Below, piece after piece: positions 7,590 through 16,215 of a DNA stretch of 64,000 nt. Below the pieces are notes generated by a model. The model saw only the letters and a program-made list of their open reading frames with translations. It ran no database searches and was not told where the DNA came from. The position numbers and the translations under genes are program-made. The stretch lies in NCBI GenBank assembly GCA_020354645.1, contig CP070652.1, positions 2,389,811 to 2,453,810 on the forward strand. The letters are read 5' to 3'. This DNA is from Deltaproteobacteria bacterium. GTDB lineage: Bacteria > Desulfobacterota > Desulfobacteria > Desulfobacterales > G020354645. The number at the start of each line of letters is the position of its first letter. The stretch's first letter is position 1.

Positions 7590-8987
7590 ATGAGAATAGT
7601 TAAAGGTTATCATGGCGAGTGGAACATGGGCAGTCCCGGAGGATGGGAGTATCAGCGCATTGCCCAGATTTTAGGGAAAATGGCATGGGACCTGATTTCA
7701 GAAAGCGTTGAAGTCGGCGTTGAGGTGGGCTTTGAAAATTCACAGATCAATGCTGTTCCAGGATTTGCCCGCATGCTGTTAAGGGCTCACGAGAATCGCC
7801 ATGGCAGAAACCCGGTGCACGCCGTACTCCTTGCCGAATCGGAAACTCTTGATGTCGTGCTGGAGAACAAAAATTTTGTGGATTACCTGAATAGACTTGA
7901 AGGTGTTAAAGCTTGCCTGGCCGGACCCGGCCACCTTTCATTAAAGAACGGGAAGGTGTTCTGCAAAGGGGAGCAAGCCACGGTCATTTTTATGGATTTT
8001 AATATGAATACTTTGCTCAGAATCGCCGAGGAAGAAGACATTAATCCAATCAAAGAGGCGATTCGGCAGGGAATCTTAGTGAATCCCCGCGGCATGGAAC
8101 CGCTGGGAGCCAAAGGGATGTTTGAAGTGCTGACCGAAAAGTATCAGTTCCAACTCAGTGAAGACACGCAAATTCATACGCCTTGGACGCGGCAGTTTTA
8201 TCCCCGCAGTACCACAGGCCCTAAGGGAGAGCCCATTGAAGATCTGGTGGCCTGGACACATCAGCACTGGGAGGAACTTGTGCTCAAACCGGCTCACGGG
8301 TATTCAGGCCACGGTATTTTCGTGGGGTATATGAAAAAAAACCGGCAAAAACACATCTATACCGCCTTGGACACCGGAGATTATATCGTACAGCAGCTGG
8401 TTCCTTTGGGACTCTGGTCGGAACAAAGCATCTGGCCGATGATGGAAGAGAGAACCCTTTTTTTAAAAGAGTGGCAGACTGATTTTCGCTGTTTTATCAC
8501 CGATGAAGGGCTTCAAGGTTTTCTGGCCCGGTTTGGCAGTGTGCCCACCAATGTGGGTTCAGGGGGAGGTATCCAACCGCTAGCAATTCTAAAAAGTGAG
8601 ATGGCACCCAATGAGGCTGTAAACAGGATTAACCGGGCTCTCCTAAATCTAGGCTTTGATGGTTTTATTCAGATCCAGGAAGAAGTCAACAAAAGGGCGC
8701 TGGAAATGGGTTTTACGTATCTTTTGGGTCCGATTATGGTGATCCTCAGGCCCAGGTTATTGACAATGGATCATTTGACGGATCTCAGGCGTTATGCAAT
8801 AAATCTATGGCGGGATGCGGTCAAATTGGAGCAGCTGTGGCGCCGGAGACAACTGGACAATGTGGTGCGAATAGACAAAGAAGAGAAAGGGTTGGCCATG
8901 GCGCAACCCTGGCGGGGCAGTCCGGCGCTTATGGTTTCAGATGGACTTTTTAGCTTAGGGGCAGATTTGCTGGACAACAACGAATAA
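7590..8987 (+). CDS. ATP-grasp domain protein (glutamate-ligase/sugar-transfer-associated type)
   Basis: A soluble 465-residue protein. The central part carries an ATP-grasp signature: LVLKPAHGYSGHGIFVGY near residue 230-247, with the nucleotide-binding lysine and glycine loop, then DYIVQQLVP and DFRCFITDEG. Proteins of this superfamily make amide or ester bonds through acyl-phosphates; the acceptor here is unknown. The N-terminal 190 residues match no domain that I know. AAGGGG lies about 10 bases before ATG 7590. It follows the glutaredoxin-thioredoxin reductase gene by 48 bases, so a shared transcript is likely; a link to a low-molecular-weight thiol or peptide is speculation. Confidence 0.72.
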   Translation: MRIVKGYHGEWNMGSPGGWEYQRIAQILGKMAWDLISESVEVGVEVGFENSQINAVPGFARMLLRAHENRHGRNPVHAVLLAESETLDVVLENKNFVDYLNRLEGVKACLAGPGHLSLKNGKVFCKGEQATVIFMDFNMNTLLRIAEEEDINPIKEAIRQGILVNPRGMEPLGAKGMFEVLTEKYQFQLSEDTQIHTPWTRQFYPRSTTGPKGEPIEDLVAWTHQHWEELVLKPAHGYSGHGIFVGYMKKNRQKHIYTALDTGDYIVQQLVPLGLWSEQSIWPMMEERTLFLKEWQTDFRCFITDEGLQGFLARFGSVPTNVGSGGGIQPLAILKSEMAPNEAVNRINRALLNLGFDGFIQIQEEVNKRALEMGFTYLLGPIMVILRPRLLTMDHLTDLRRYAINLWRDAVKLEQLWRRRQLDNVVRIDKEEKGLAMAQPWRGSPALMVSDGLFSLGADLLDNNE

Positions 8988-9177
8988 ATGATAACCGCTT
9001 GATAATCCGATTCAATTTTTGCTCGCCAGTGGGTTTGGCCGAAGGATAAACCGGGATGCAGGGATGAAACACCGATTAAATTGTTGTTCTTAAATTCTAA
9101 AATACACAGGGAGATTATTATGGCCATTTTGAAATCTACGATATCGGGACGATACCCGAAAGGTAATCGAACAGTTC

Positions 9178-10245
9178 TTATTTTATTTCCATCTCCTCAA
9201 CCCAAACTACTTCACAAGCACCGCCGCCAGTATCCTTGCGGGTCAGGGAACTCTGCCACCACCAACCATCCTCGGCATTAACCTTCACCAGATAGCCTTC
9301 TATTTCAACAACATGGCCTTTGCGGATATTCTTCAGAACTTTTCTAATCTCTTGGTTCGCCGGGATGATATGCATATTGGCGCTGTTTTGTTCAATTTCC
9401 TTTCTGGGGATGGGTAAATGTTTGACCCTCCAATGATAAAAACGGTTTGACTGTCTGATTTGGATTTCTTCCAGCACGGTTTCATCGGACATGGGCCCCC
9501 AGCCAAGGGCGAGATCGACGGGTGATAGATCGGATTCACGACCGGATCGATATCGTTTTATGCTCAGCACGCGGGCCTCGAGTTGAAAGGTGGCCAAAGG
9601 GGTAATCTGATAATCTTTATAGGGGAATTGTTCTCCGGAAACGATTGTCTCCTGTTCGGGTGTATACGGGGCGACCATTCCCGGGCCATGAGTAATCTGA
9701 CTGCTGTTTTCCTCCCGGTTCAAGGTAAAATAAAGCAAAAGTAAAATAATCAGTGCCGCTGAAACCCAAAGCACTTTTGAATGTGATTTGGTTGACCTCG
9801 GTCTCGCGTGAGATGGGGCTGTCGTCGGCATGGGCACCGGAGGATTTTTTTCCTTTTCAAAGTACTTGCGAATAACTGTACCGCATTGAATGCATTCTTC
9901 AACTACTTCCTGTTCATGGTTGCACATGGGACATATCATCCGATTTTCTTCCGGGGCGTTGGAATCCGCAGTGTCAGCGGCCACAACGGACAGCGCCGGC
10001 TCTTGTGCCTTTTTATCCTGTACAATTCTGCACAGCGCTCCCGCCTTTTCAAATGCTTTTTGATACTTCAAAGCCGTCGCGTGATTGATTTCCCTTTTTA
10101 TTACAACTGGCGGATTGGAAAAAAGCCGCTCGATTTGCCGCGCATTTGACTTAAAAAGTGATATCAGATTTCTTTTAACATCCTCGGCCGTTTGTCCGCC
10201 GGCTATTTTTCCTTCAAATACAAGTTTGTAAGTTATGGACGACAT
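9178..10245 (-). CDS. Zinc-ribbon membrane protein with extracytoplasmic C-terminal domain
   Basis: About 355 residues. The N-terminal part (1-90) is a soluble domain (YKLVFEGKIAGGQTAEDV, ALKYQKAFEKAGALCRI) that resembles the small domain often attached to zinc-ribbon proteins in deltaproteobacteria. A zinc ribbon follows (CPMCNHEQE...CIQCG, about residues 105-125), then a proline-rich linker, one membrane helix (WVSAALIILLLLYFTL, about 160-175), and a 180-residue C-terminal domain with no family I know. I chose the ATG at 10245 because an upstream start at 10287 adds only an atypical leader. The gene converges on the ATP-grasp gene. Confidence 0.68.
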   Translation of the reverse strand: MSSITYKLVFEGKIAGGQTAEDVKRNLISLFKSNARQIERLFSNPPVVIKREINHATALKYQKAFEKAGALCRIVQDKKAQEPALSVVAADTADSNAPEENRMICPMCNHEQEVVEECIQCGTVIRKYFEKEKNPPVPMPTTAPSHARPRSTKSHSKVLWVSAALIILLLLYFTLNREENSSQITHGPGMVAPYTPEQETIVSGEQFPYKDYQITPLATFQLEARVLSIKRYRSGRESDLSPVDLALGWGPMSDETVLEEIQIRQSNRFYHWRVKHLPIPRKEIEQNSANMHIIPANQEIRKVLKNIRKGHVVEIEGYLVKVNAEDGWWWQSSLTRKDTGGGACEVVWVEEMEIK

Positions 10246-10467
10246 AATATCTCGAGTCCCGCGGAAATGTACCCGGTTGGTTTTCAATGAAACAAAAGGT
10301 CACAGATTCAGCTTTATTATACCAAATTTAAATGTGTCTGACACTTGAATTGTTGGTGTGCGACGAATACCATGGGAGATTGGATTGACTTTCACAGCAA
10401 ATTTCTTTAATCTGACCTAACGATACCGCCTTTATGCGTTAAGAATTCCTTAGTAACGTAAATCCCA

Positions 10468-11454
10468 ATGCCAACGAACCTGCCACCTGAATATTTTGAG
10501 GTCGAAAAACGCTATCGGGAAGCAAAAACGCCAACCGAAAAGATCGCCTGTCTCGAAGAATTACTCACCATCGTGCCCAAACACAAGGGCACGGATAAAC
10601 TAAGGGCTGATTTGCGCAGGCGTGTCTCCAAGGTGAAAGCGGCGTCTCAGACCAAAAAGACGCTCAGCAAGCGTGAGTCCGCCTTTCGCATCGACAAGGA
10701 AGGGGCCGCGCAAGTTGTCGTTGTTGGTCCGGCCAATGTGGGCAAATCCGCCTTGCTGGCAACACTTACCAATGCCGCTCCGGAAGTGGCGGATTTTCCG
10801 CATACCACCTGGAAACCCTCACCCGGTATGATGCCGGTGGAGAATATTCAGATTCAGCTGATCGACACGCCGCCACTCAGCAAAGAATACGTTGAACCCG
10901 AATTTATGGATTTGATCCGCAGGGCAGACCTTGTTTTGTTAATGGTTGATTTGCAAACGGATCCGCTGCAACAACTGGATGATTCAGTGTCATTATTGCA
11001 AGAGCACGGCATTGTGCCGCTGCGTTTGAAGGATCGCTATTTGGATCAACGCGGGCTCACCTTTATTCCTTATCTGGTGTTGGCCAACAAAAACGACAAT
11101 GCCGATACGGATGAAAATTTTGAAATCTTTCACGAATTGCTTGAGGACGAGTGGCCGGTGATCTCTGCTTCCGTAACGGCCGGCCGCAACCTGGAGCTTT
11201 TGAAGCAGACCCTGGTTGAACGCCTTAATATTATTCGCGTTTATTCCAAGTCGCCCGGCAAAAAGCCTGATCTCACCTCCCCCTTTGTACTGAAAAAAGG
11301 TAGCACCGTGGCGGATTTTGCCAGAAAGATTCACAAGGATTTTGTCCAGAATCTTAAAACCGCCAAGGTCTGGGGTGCTTCCGTGTATGACGGCCAGATG
11401 GTTCGACGGGACTATGTGCTTCAGGACGGTGACGTGGTGGAACTGCAGATCTAA
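10468..11454 (+). CDS. OBG/DRG-type GTPase with TGS domain
   Basis: A 328-residue P-loop GTPase. G1 is GPANVGKSALL (about residues 83-93), switch I has a conserved T in PHTTW, G3 is DTPP, and G4 is NKND. The last 65 residues form a TGS domain (GSTVADFARKIHKDF ... YVLQDGDVVEL), the RNA- or ligand-binding module also found in DRG, SpoT and threonyl-tRNA synthetase. This places it near the DRG/HSR1-related branch of the OBG family, which acts around ribosomes or stress signalling; the precise role is unknown. No clear ribosome-binding site precedes ATG 10468. The NUDIX gene begins 14 bases after the stop, so the two, and perhaps the dehydrogenase after them, form an operon. Confidence 0.87.
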   Translation: MPTNLPPEYFEVEKRYREAKTPTEKIACLEELLTIVPKHKGTDKLRADLRRRVSKVKAASQTKKTLSKRESAFRIDKEGAAQVVVVGPANVGKSALLATLTNAAPEVADFPHTTWKPSPGMMPVENIQIQLIDTPPLSKEYVEPEFMDLIRRADLVLLMVDLQTDPLQQLDDSVSLLQEHGIVPLRLKDRYLDQRGLTFIPYLVLANKNDNADTDENFEIFHELLEDEWPVISASVTAGRNLELLKQTLVERLNIIRVYSKSPGKKPDLTSPFVLKKGSTVADFARKIHKDFVQNLKTAKVWGASVYDGQMVRRDYVLQDGDVVELQI

Positions 11455-11468
11455 TTTATTAATTTTCC

Positions 11469-12371
11469 ATGAACAAAGATATAAAACAAAAATTTCCCGT
11501 CCCTGCTGCGACGGTGATCCTTACACGGCAGCACACCGGAGAGCTTCAGGTCTATCTGCTTAAAAGAAGTGTTAAAAGCGGATTTATGGCAGGAAAGTAT
11601 GTCTTTCCCGGTGGAACGGTGGACGGTGAAGACGCAAAATTCGACTTGTGGAAGGCGCATGTTGATTTGGATTCGAATGGACTTTTGCGACACCTGGGAG
11701 GGGATCTCACCGAGGCCGAGATCCTCGCTTACGCAGTAGCGGCCATTCGAGAGACCCTTGAAGAAGCCGGGGTGTTTTTGGCTCACAGGCACGAGGAAAC
11801 CAAACAACACCTGGAGCGGATTTGCAGGTTGCGAATGTCCGGGGATCTTCCCAAAGGGTGGTTCATAAGATCGGTGGCGTCGGAAGATTGGACTCTGGCC
11901 GTGTCTGCACTTTCAAGGTGGTCCCATTGGATTACGCCCGAGCTGATGAAGCGGCGATATGACACGCGGTTTTTTACAGCTTGCCTGCCCCCCGGCCAAC
12001 AGTGTCAGCCGGATACGCGAGAGACCACTGATGGACTTTGGGTCAGCCCCGAGAAGGGGCTGGCGGGCAACCTGGCAGGCCAGATCCCGCTAAGCCCTCC
12101 CACGCTGATTACGCTGCATGAGCTCTTGAAATATCCAAGCCTGCAAGATTTGGAAAGGGACACAGAAAACCGCCAGTGGGGGGAAACATATTTACCGCGT
12201 TTGATTCCGTTGGACAAAGGGGCGGTAATCATAGAGCCGTGGGATCCGCAATACAATCAGGAAGAAATTGAAATAAACATCGATGAACTCAAAAAATCCG
12301 TCTTGCCTGCAGGGAAATCTTTTTCCAGGATATGGTACCATGAGGGGCTATGGCGGCCCGTCGGATATTGA
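11469..12371 (+). CDS. NUDIX hydrolase, NUDT19-like
   Basis: A soluble 300-residue protein with the NUDIX fold near its start (VPAATVILTR...YLLKRS, FVFPGG-like FPGGTVDGED) and the catalytic helix RETLEEAG at about residue 98-105. The conserved GG and the RExxEExG helix are separated by about 40 residues instead of the usual short spacing. Such an enlarged Nudix box is typical of the NUDT19/RP2p branch, which cleaves CoA derivatives. Substrate is therefore inferred as a CoA ester or another nucleoside diphosphate compound. It starts 14 bases after the GTPase gene and its end overlaps or abuts the dehydrogenase gene, indicating one operon. Confidence 0.82.
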   Translation: MNKDIKQKFPVPAATVILTRQHTGELQVYLLKRSVKSGFMAGKYVFPGGTVDGEDAKFDLWKAHVDLDSNGLLRHLGGDLTEAEILAYAVAAIRETLEEAGVFLAHRHEETKQHLERICRLRMSGDLPKGWFIRSVASEDWTLAVSALSRWSHWITPELMKRRYDTRFFTACLPPGQQCQPDTRETTDGLWVSPEKGLAGNLAGQIPLSPPTLITLHELLKYPSLQDLERDTENRQWGETYLPRLIPLDKGAVIIEPWDPQYNQEEIEINIDELKKSVLPAGKSFSRIWYHEGLWRPVGY

Positions 12372-12379
12372 AAAATCGT

Positions 12380-13351
12380 ATGATTGGAATGCGAGCAATC
12401 TGGCTGGAAAACAATGCGTTGAGTCTTCGCAGCGATGTGCCCGTTCCTGAGCCCCTTGCCGGAGAGGCTCTGGTAAAGGTGCGGTCAGCCGGGATTTGTG
12501 CCACCGATCTGGAGCTGGTCAAAGGTTATTATCCGTTCACCGGCATACCGGGCCATGAGTTCGTGGGTGAAATCGTGCAAGCTCCTGATCGGCCGGAACG
12601 CGTGGGTGAGCGGGTTGTCGGGGAGATCAATGTGGGATGTGGATCGTGTGTGTCCTGTTTGGCAGGACGGTCCAATCATTGTGAACAGCGGACCGTATTG
12701 GGCATCCTAAATCGACATGGTGCCTTTGCCGAGTATTTGTGTCTCCCCATGAAAAATCTAATCAGCATACCGGAAGATGTTCCGGATGATGCGGCCGTTT
12801 TTGTAGAGCCATTAGCGGCTGCACTGGAAATTCAGCAGCAAATAAAAATTTTACCAACTGACCGTGTGCTGGTTCTCGGTGCCGGGCGACTGGGTCAACT
12901 CATCGCCCAAACACTGGTGCTCACCGGATGCGACCTGCAGGTTGCCGCCCGCTATAACAACCAGCGGGAACTGTTGGCCGCGTGCAACATTAATTGGATA
13001 GCTGAAAATGCCATAGCCGCGCAGTCATATGAGGTCGTGGTCGACGCAACCGGATCCGAAAAGGGTTTCGCAACGGCTCGAAGCGCCGTGCGGCCCCGCG
13101 GCACTGTCGTGTTAAAAAGTACCTACCGAAGTCACATACAGCTAAATATTTCATCCTTGATCGTGGATGAGATTACACTGGTGGGATCTCGTTGCGGTCC
13201 CTTTGCTCCCGCTTTGCGCTTGATTGAAAAAGGCCTGGTAGATCCGGCTATTCTGATTGAGGCACGTTATTTTCTGAAAAATATCCGCAGTGCCTTTGAG
13301 CGGGCGGCTCAGGCCGGGGTTCTCAAAGTGATTGTGCATATCGGCGAGTAA
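12380..13351 (+). CDS. Zinc-dependent alcohol dehydrogenase family (MDR) protein
   Basis: About 323 residues, medium-chain dehydrogenase/reductase. The catalytic zinc site is visible as C-A-T-D in SAGICATDLE, GHEFVGE and the later FVEPLA; the structural zinc site is GCGSCVSCLAGRSNHC. The Rossmann motif is VLGAGRLGQL. The enzyme should oxidise an alcohol or polyol with NAD(P)+. The Rossmann half is shorter than in typical 345-residue members. Start choice is uncertain: ATG 12380 or 12389 fits the family start (MRAIWLEN), whereas 12350 would overlap the NUDIX gene by 22 bases. There is no strong ribosome-binding site, so translation may be coupled to the gene upstream. Confidence 0.85.
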   Translation: MIGMRAIWLENNALSLRSDVPVPEPLAGEALVKVRSAGICATDLELVKGYYPFTGIPGHEFVGEIVQAPDRPERVGERVVGEINVGCGSCVSCLAGRSNHCEQRTVLGILNRHGAFAEYLCLPMKNLISIPEDVPDDAAVFVEPLAAALEIQQQIKILPTDRVLVLGAGRLGQLIAQTLVLTGCDLQVAARYNNQRELLAACNINWIAENAIAAQSYEVVVDATGSEKGFATARSAVRPRGTVVLKSTYRSHIQLNISSLIVDEITLVGSRCGPFAPALRLIEKGLVDPAILIEARYFLKNIRSAFERAAQAGVLKVIVHIGE

Positions 13352-13513
13352 AATTTCTGCTCGGATGAAAAAGTGCAAATGTTTCTTATGTCCATGCTAC
13401 CGGATAAAGATGCCGTCAAATTCCGATCGTCAAGCTCAGTTTCATGTTTTACTCTCCTTCGCCAGAATGCCCCACGGCTTGCCGCGGGGAGGCTTCACTT
13501 CGTATATAATATT

Positions 13514-13788
13514 TAGGGGACGGGGAGTTTTTTGACAAGGTCGCTGCATGAATCATCAGCGACTGCATCGTGCAAACTCATGCATAAGGGGTCGTAACGA
13601 AAGAACAGCGATTGAACATTAAAACAATAGGTTAGGGGTAAAATCAACGTCGTGTTCCGTAAAACACGTTTGGGTTACAGACTGTTCTTTCGCAACGCTC
13701 CCGAATGCATTCAAACAGTGCACGATTTCGCTGCTGATAATTCATTCCGCTATTATCAAAGGACGGGGGAAAAACTCCTCGACCTCTC
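13514..13788. mobile_element. MITE-like palindromic element, core type A (copy 1)
   Basis: A 275-bp non-coding element that begins AGGGGACGGGGAGTTTTTT and ends with AAAAACTCCTCGACCTCT. The two halves are imperfect inverted copies of each other: GCATCGTGCAAACT...AACGAAAGAACAG on the left mirrors CTGTTCTTTCGCAACG...AGTGCACGATTTCG on the right. It is flanked by an exact 10-bp direct repeat ATATAATATT (13504-13513 and 13789-13798), consistent with a target-site duplication. A second copy of the same core lies at 46003-46278 in the same orientation. It is located between the dehydrogenase and the convergent URO-D gene. Confidence 0.85.
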
Positions 13789-13837
13789 ATATAATATTCA
13801 GACCCGGTTCAGCGGTAATATATTTCGGATAATCCGT

Positions 13838-14776
13838 CTAGAGCTGGCCGTAGGCCTTGACAGCCGCTACGATTGTCTGAACTGCTCCGGGGTATACCCA
13901 GGAATCAATGCTGCAGCCGTTGGCCAGCAAAAACCTTTTGGAGCCGCCAAGTTCGATTCCCTGACGCACGTGGTTTCTCAAAAATGCCCGCGTGTTCCTG
14001 GATACAATCGTTTGATCTATGCCACCCATCACACATCCTTGGATTCTCTGCTTGACGTATTCAAGCGAAGGCCCGCTGGGTCCCCGATCCCACCAGTTAA
14101 AAATATCCACCGGAAAATCCAAAACATCGTCGAAAAACAAGTTTTCCCCATGAATGTGGGCCGTGTTCATTTTGCCCAGCCCTGATATGGCTTCAAAGAC
14201 TTTCATGGCAAAGGGCTTAACGAACCTCAGAAATTCCTCTCGCGTAACGATTTCAGCCGCAGCCGGGACCGACATAAATATACCTGCAGTACCGAAACTT
14301 AGAGATTTTTTACAATAGGCAATCAGGTTTTGGGTGACAATGTCTAAAGCTTTCATCAAGGCTTCAGGCTCTGTGGCCATCAAACCCTTTATGTTTTCCC
14401 CAACCATATTGCGTTTGATGCTTTGCCAGGGGTCAAAAACTGTATCGATAAAATAAGCCTTGCCGTCAAGTTCCTTGGCGATAAGCTCCAAAGCCGCAAA
14501 CTGTTCCTTCCAATCCGAGTTTTCCACCGCAAAGAGGATGATCTGTTTGAGGTCTTCTTTGGTTTTAACCGCATCCAGACCATGCGGCGGTGGGTAAAAG
14601 TAATCATTCATCACTTTTAGAAAATCAAAATCGTAGTAGTTGAAATATTCCAAAATAATCCTGGCAAACTGTTCGCCGTTGGAGTGTTGGACACCGAAAT
14701 GATACCACAGTGAAACCGGCGGTCTGTCGACCTCTGACCCATTTAGAACCCTGTCCACTCTTTCTATTTTATCCAT
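13838..14776 (-). CDS. Uroporphyrinogen decarboxylase (URO-D) family protein, MtaA-like
   Basis: A 312-residue protein with the URO-D family layout: DRPPVSLWYHFG near the start (where HemE has its RxPVW-like motif), a central FIDTVFDPW region, HIHGENLFFDD (metal or substrate histidine region), and a GGSKRFLLANGCSID segment. HemE itself has different key loops, so this is more likely one of the many anaerobe paralogs that act with corrinoid methyltransferases (MtaA/CmuA-like) or on unknown substrates. GAGGAAG precedes ATG 14776 at a good distance. It is flanked on both sides by MITE-like elements, and stands apart from any corrinoid protein in this window. Confidence 0.8.
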   Translation of the reverse strand: MDKIERVDRVLNGSEVDRPPVSLWYHFGVQHSNGEQFARIILEYFNYYDFDFLKVMNDYFYPPPHGLDAVKTKEDLKQIILFAVENSDWKEQFAALELIAKELDGKAYFIDTVFDPWQSIKRNMVGENIKGLMATEPEALMKALDIVTQNLIAYCKKSLSFGTAGIFMSVPAAAEIVTREEFLRFVKPFAMKVFEAISGLGKMNTAHIHGENLFFDDVLDFPVDIFNWWDRGPSGPSLEYVKQRIQGCVMGGIDQTIVSRNTRAFLRNHVRQGIELGGSKRFLLANGCSIDSWVYPGAVQTIVAAVKAYGQL

Positions 14777-14805
14777 TGCTGACTTCCTCGTTTAATTAAA
14801 TAAAT

Positions 14806-15017
14806 CAGGGATCGGGGTATTTTTTTCACGGCAAGATCATCGCCCGGTGCTTCTAAGGGGCAGAGGGCTATTGCCGCCGAGAAAGGCAAAACACGGCCTC
14901 GGTTCTTGTTGGCGTGAAAGTTTTAACTAGCCGGCAGTAAAATGCAAGGTAGTTGCCGCTGTCAGGCTTGGCAGGCAACAACCCGGCATCTTGCCGTGAA
15001 AAAAATGCCCCGACCCC
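14806..15017. mobile_element. MITE-like palindromic element, core type B (copy 1)
   Basis: A 212-bp non-coding element with about 31-bp terminal inverted repeats. The left end reads AGGGATCGGGGTATTTTTTT and continues CACGGCAAGAT; the right end is its complement (ATCTTGCCGTG, an A run, then CCCCGACCCC). It is bordered by an exact 14-bp direct repeat TTAATTAAATAAAT (14792-14805 and 15018-15031). The interior matches the element at 48845-49059 in inverted orientation along its whole length. It separates the URO-D gene from the aldo/keto reductase gene. Confidence 0.87.
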
Positions 15018-15046
15018 TTAATTAAATAAATATCAGGGGATAGCTT

Positions 15047-16063
15047 CTAGCCTCTTTCATCTAGCCATTTAAGATTCTCTTGAATGAGATCAGGAATGGG
15101 AAGGTTGTAGGGACAGCGCTCCATGCATTCTTCGCACGCCGAGCATTGCCTGGCCTTCTTTATACCGTCTTTCATCCAATTTTTTTCGAGAACTGCGTTG
15201 CCAAAACGTTTAACGGCATAACGCAAACCCAGAATCGACTGTATGGGAATATCTTCCGAACAGGGCTGACAATAATCGCAGCGCCGGCAGAAGATTTTAT
15301 CATATCGTTGGCGTATTATTTCGATTTCATTTTTTTCATCATTGTTGAGTTTCCAGCTGCTTTGAAATACTTTCCAATTCGCATCGAAAAGGTTTTTGTG
15401 CTCCACTCCGGGTATTAACGCAATTCCCGGGTATGAAAGAACATACTTTAACGCCAGTTGGGGATTATCGAGAACCCCCCCCGAAAAAGTCTTCATCGCG
15501 ATCACCCCCACTTGTTTATCAATTGCTTTGGGAATGATTTTATCTCCTGCGGCAGGTTCAAGTAAGCTGAAACACACCATGATTGTCTCGAAAATATTAT
15601 CATCGAGGGCGTGCTCGATAAGGTCCAGGCTGTGGCTGGTTAAGCCGATGTGGCCGATTAATCCTTCTTCTTTTGCTTTTACGAGCGCTTCAAGTGCGCC
15701 GCCGGACGAAATTATCTGCTGATAATCGTCCGCATTTTTGACGAAATGGCACTGATACAGGTCGATATACTCTCTTTGAAGATTCTTCAGGCTTGTCTCC
15801 AGATCCTTTCGAAGATCCTTTGCCGTTCTGCTTACAGACTTAGACGCCAGTATAATTCTCTTATTTGCATTTTTAAGCGCCAGACCGATACGCCGTTCGC
15901 TGGTGGTGTAGGCTCTGGAGGTGTCAATAAAATCAACGCCGCGTTTTACGGCATGCCTTACAGTTTCAACGGCTTGTTCTTCATCCACTCTCTGGATCGG
16001 AATGCCGCCAAAGCCAAGGCGAGTCACGCAAAGGCCTGTTTTGCCAAGTGTGATCTGCTTCAT
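15047..16063 (-). CDS. Aldo/keto reductase with C-terminal ferredoxin-like domain
   Basis: About 338 residues. The first 250 form an aldo/keto reductase barrel: LGKTGLCVTRLGFGG at the start, DTSRAYTTSE with the catalytic aspartate and tyrosine region, and YQCHFV in the middle. The C-terminal 80 residues carry cysteine groups CRRCDYCQPC and CSACEECMERCPYNLPI, the latter of the 4Fe-4S ferredoxin type. This fusion is common in anaerobes and suggests electron exchange with ferredoxin instead of, or as well as, NADPH. ATG 16063 is chosen because AAGGAG lies 7 bases upstream and it begins exactly at the family start. A MITE follows the gene directly. Confidence 0.9.
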   Translation of the reverse strand: MKQITLGKTGLCVTRLGFGGIPIQRVDEEQAVETVRHAVKRGVDFIDTSRAYTTSERRIGLALKNANKRIILASKSVSRTAKDLRKDLETSLKNLQREYIDLYQCHFVKNADDYQQIISSGGALEALVKAKEEGLIGHIGLTSHSLDLIEHALDDNIFETIMVCFSLLEPAAGDKIIPKAIDKQVGVIAMKTFSGGVLDNPQLALKYVLSYPGIALIPGVEHKNLFDANWKVFQSSWKLNNDEKNEIEIIRQRYDKIFCRRCDYCQPCSEDIPIQSILGLRYAVKRFGNAVLEKNWMKDGIKKARQCSACEECMERCPYNLPIPDLIQENLKWLDERG

Positions 16064-16215
16064 CCTGACTCCTTTTTCAATCGATGTATATTTCAGTTTG
16101 AACACAACAATTCAACGAAAAAAGATCTGAAACCCCGCCTAGCAGAGGCCGGACCATCGGACTTTCTAATTATTAATAGATGCGAAGTCCCGCTCTTTAT
16201 AGGGGGGGCTGGTTT

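Noticed and set aside
13652-14185. 177-codon plus-strand frame
   Set aside because: It is antisense to the URO-D gene and starts inside MITE copy A1.
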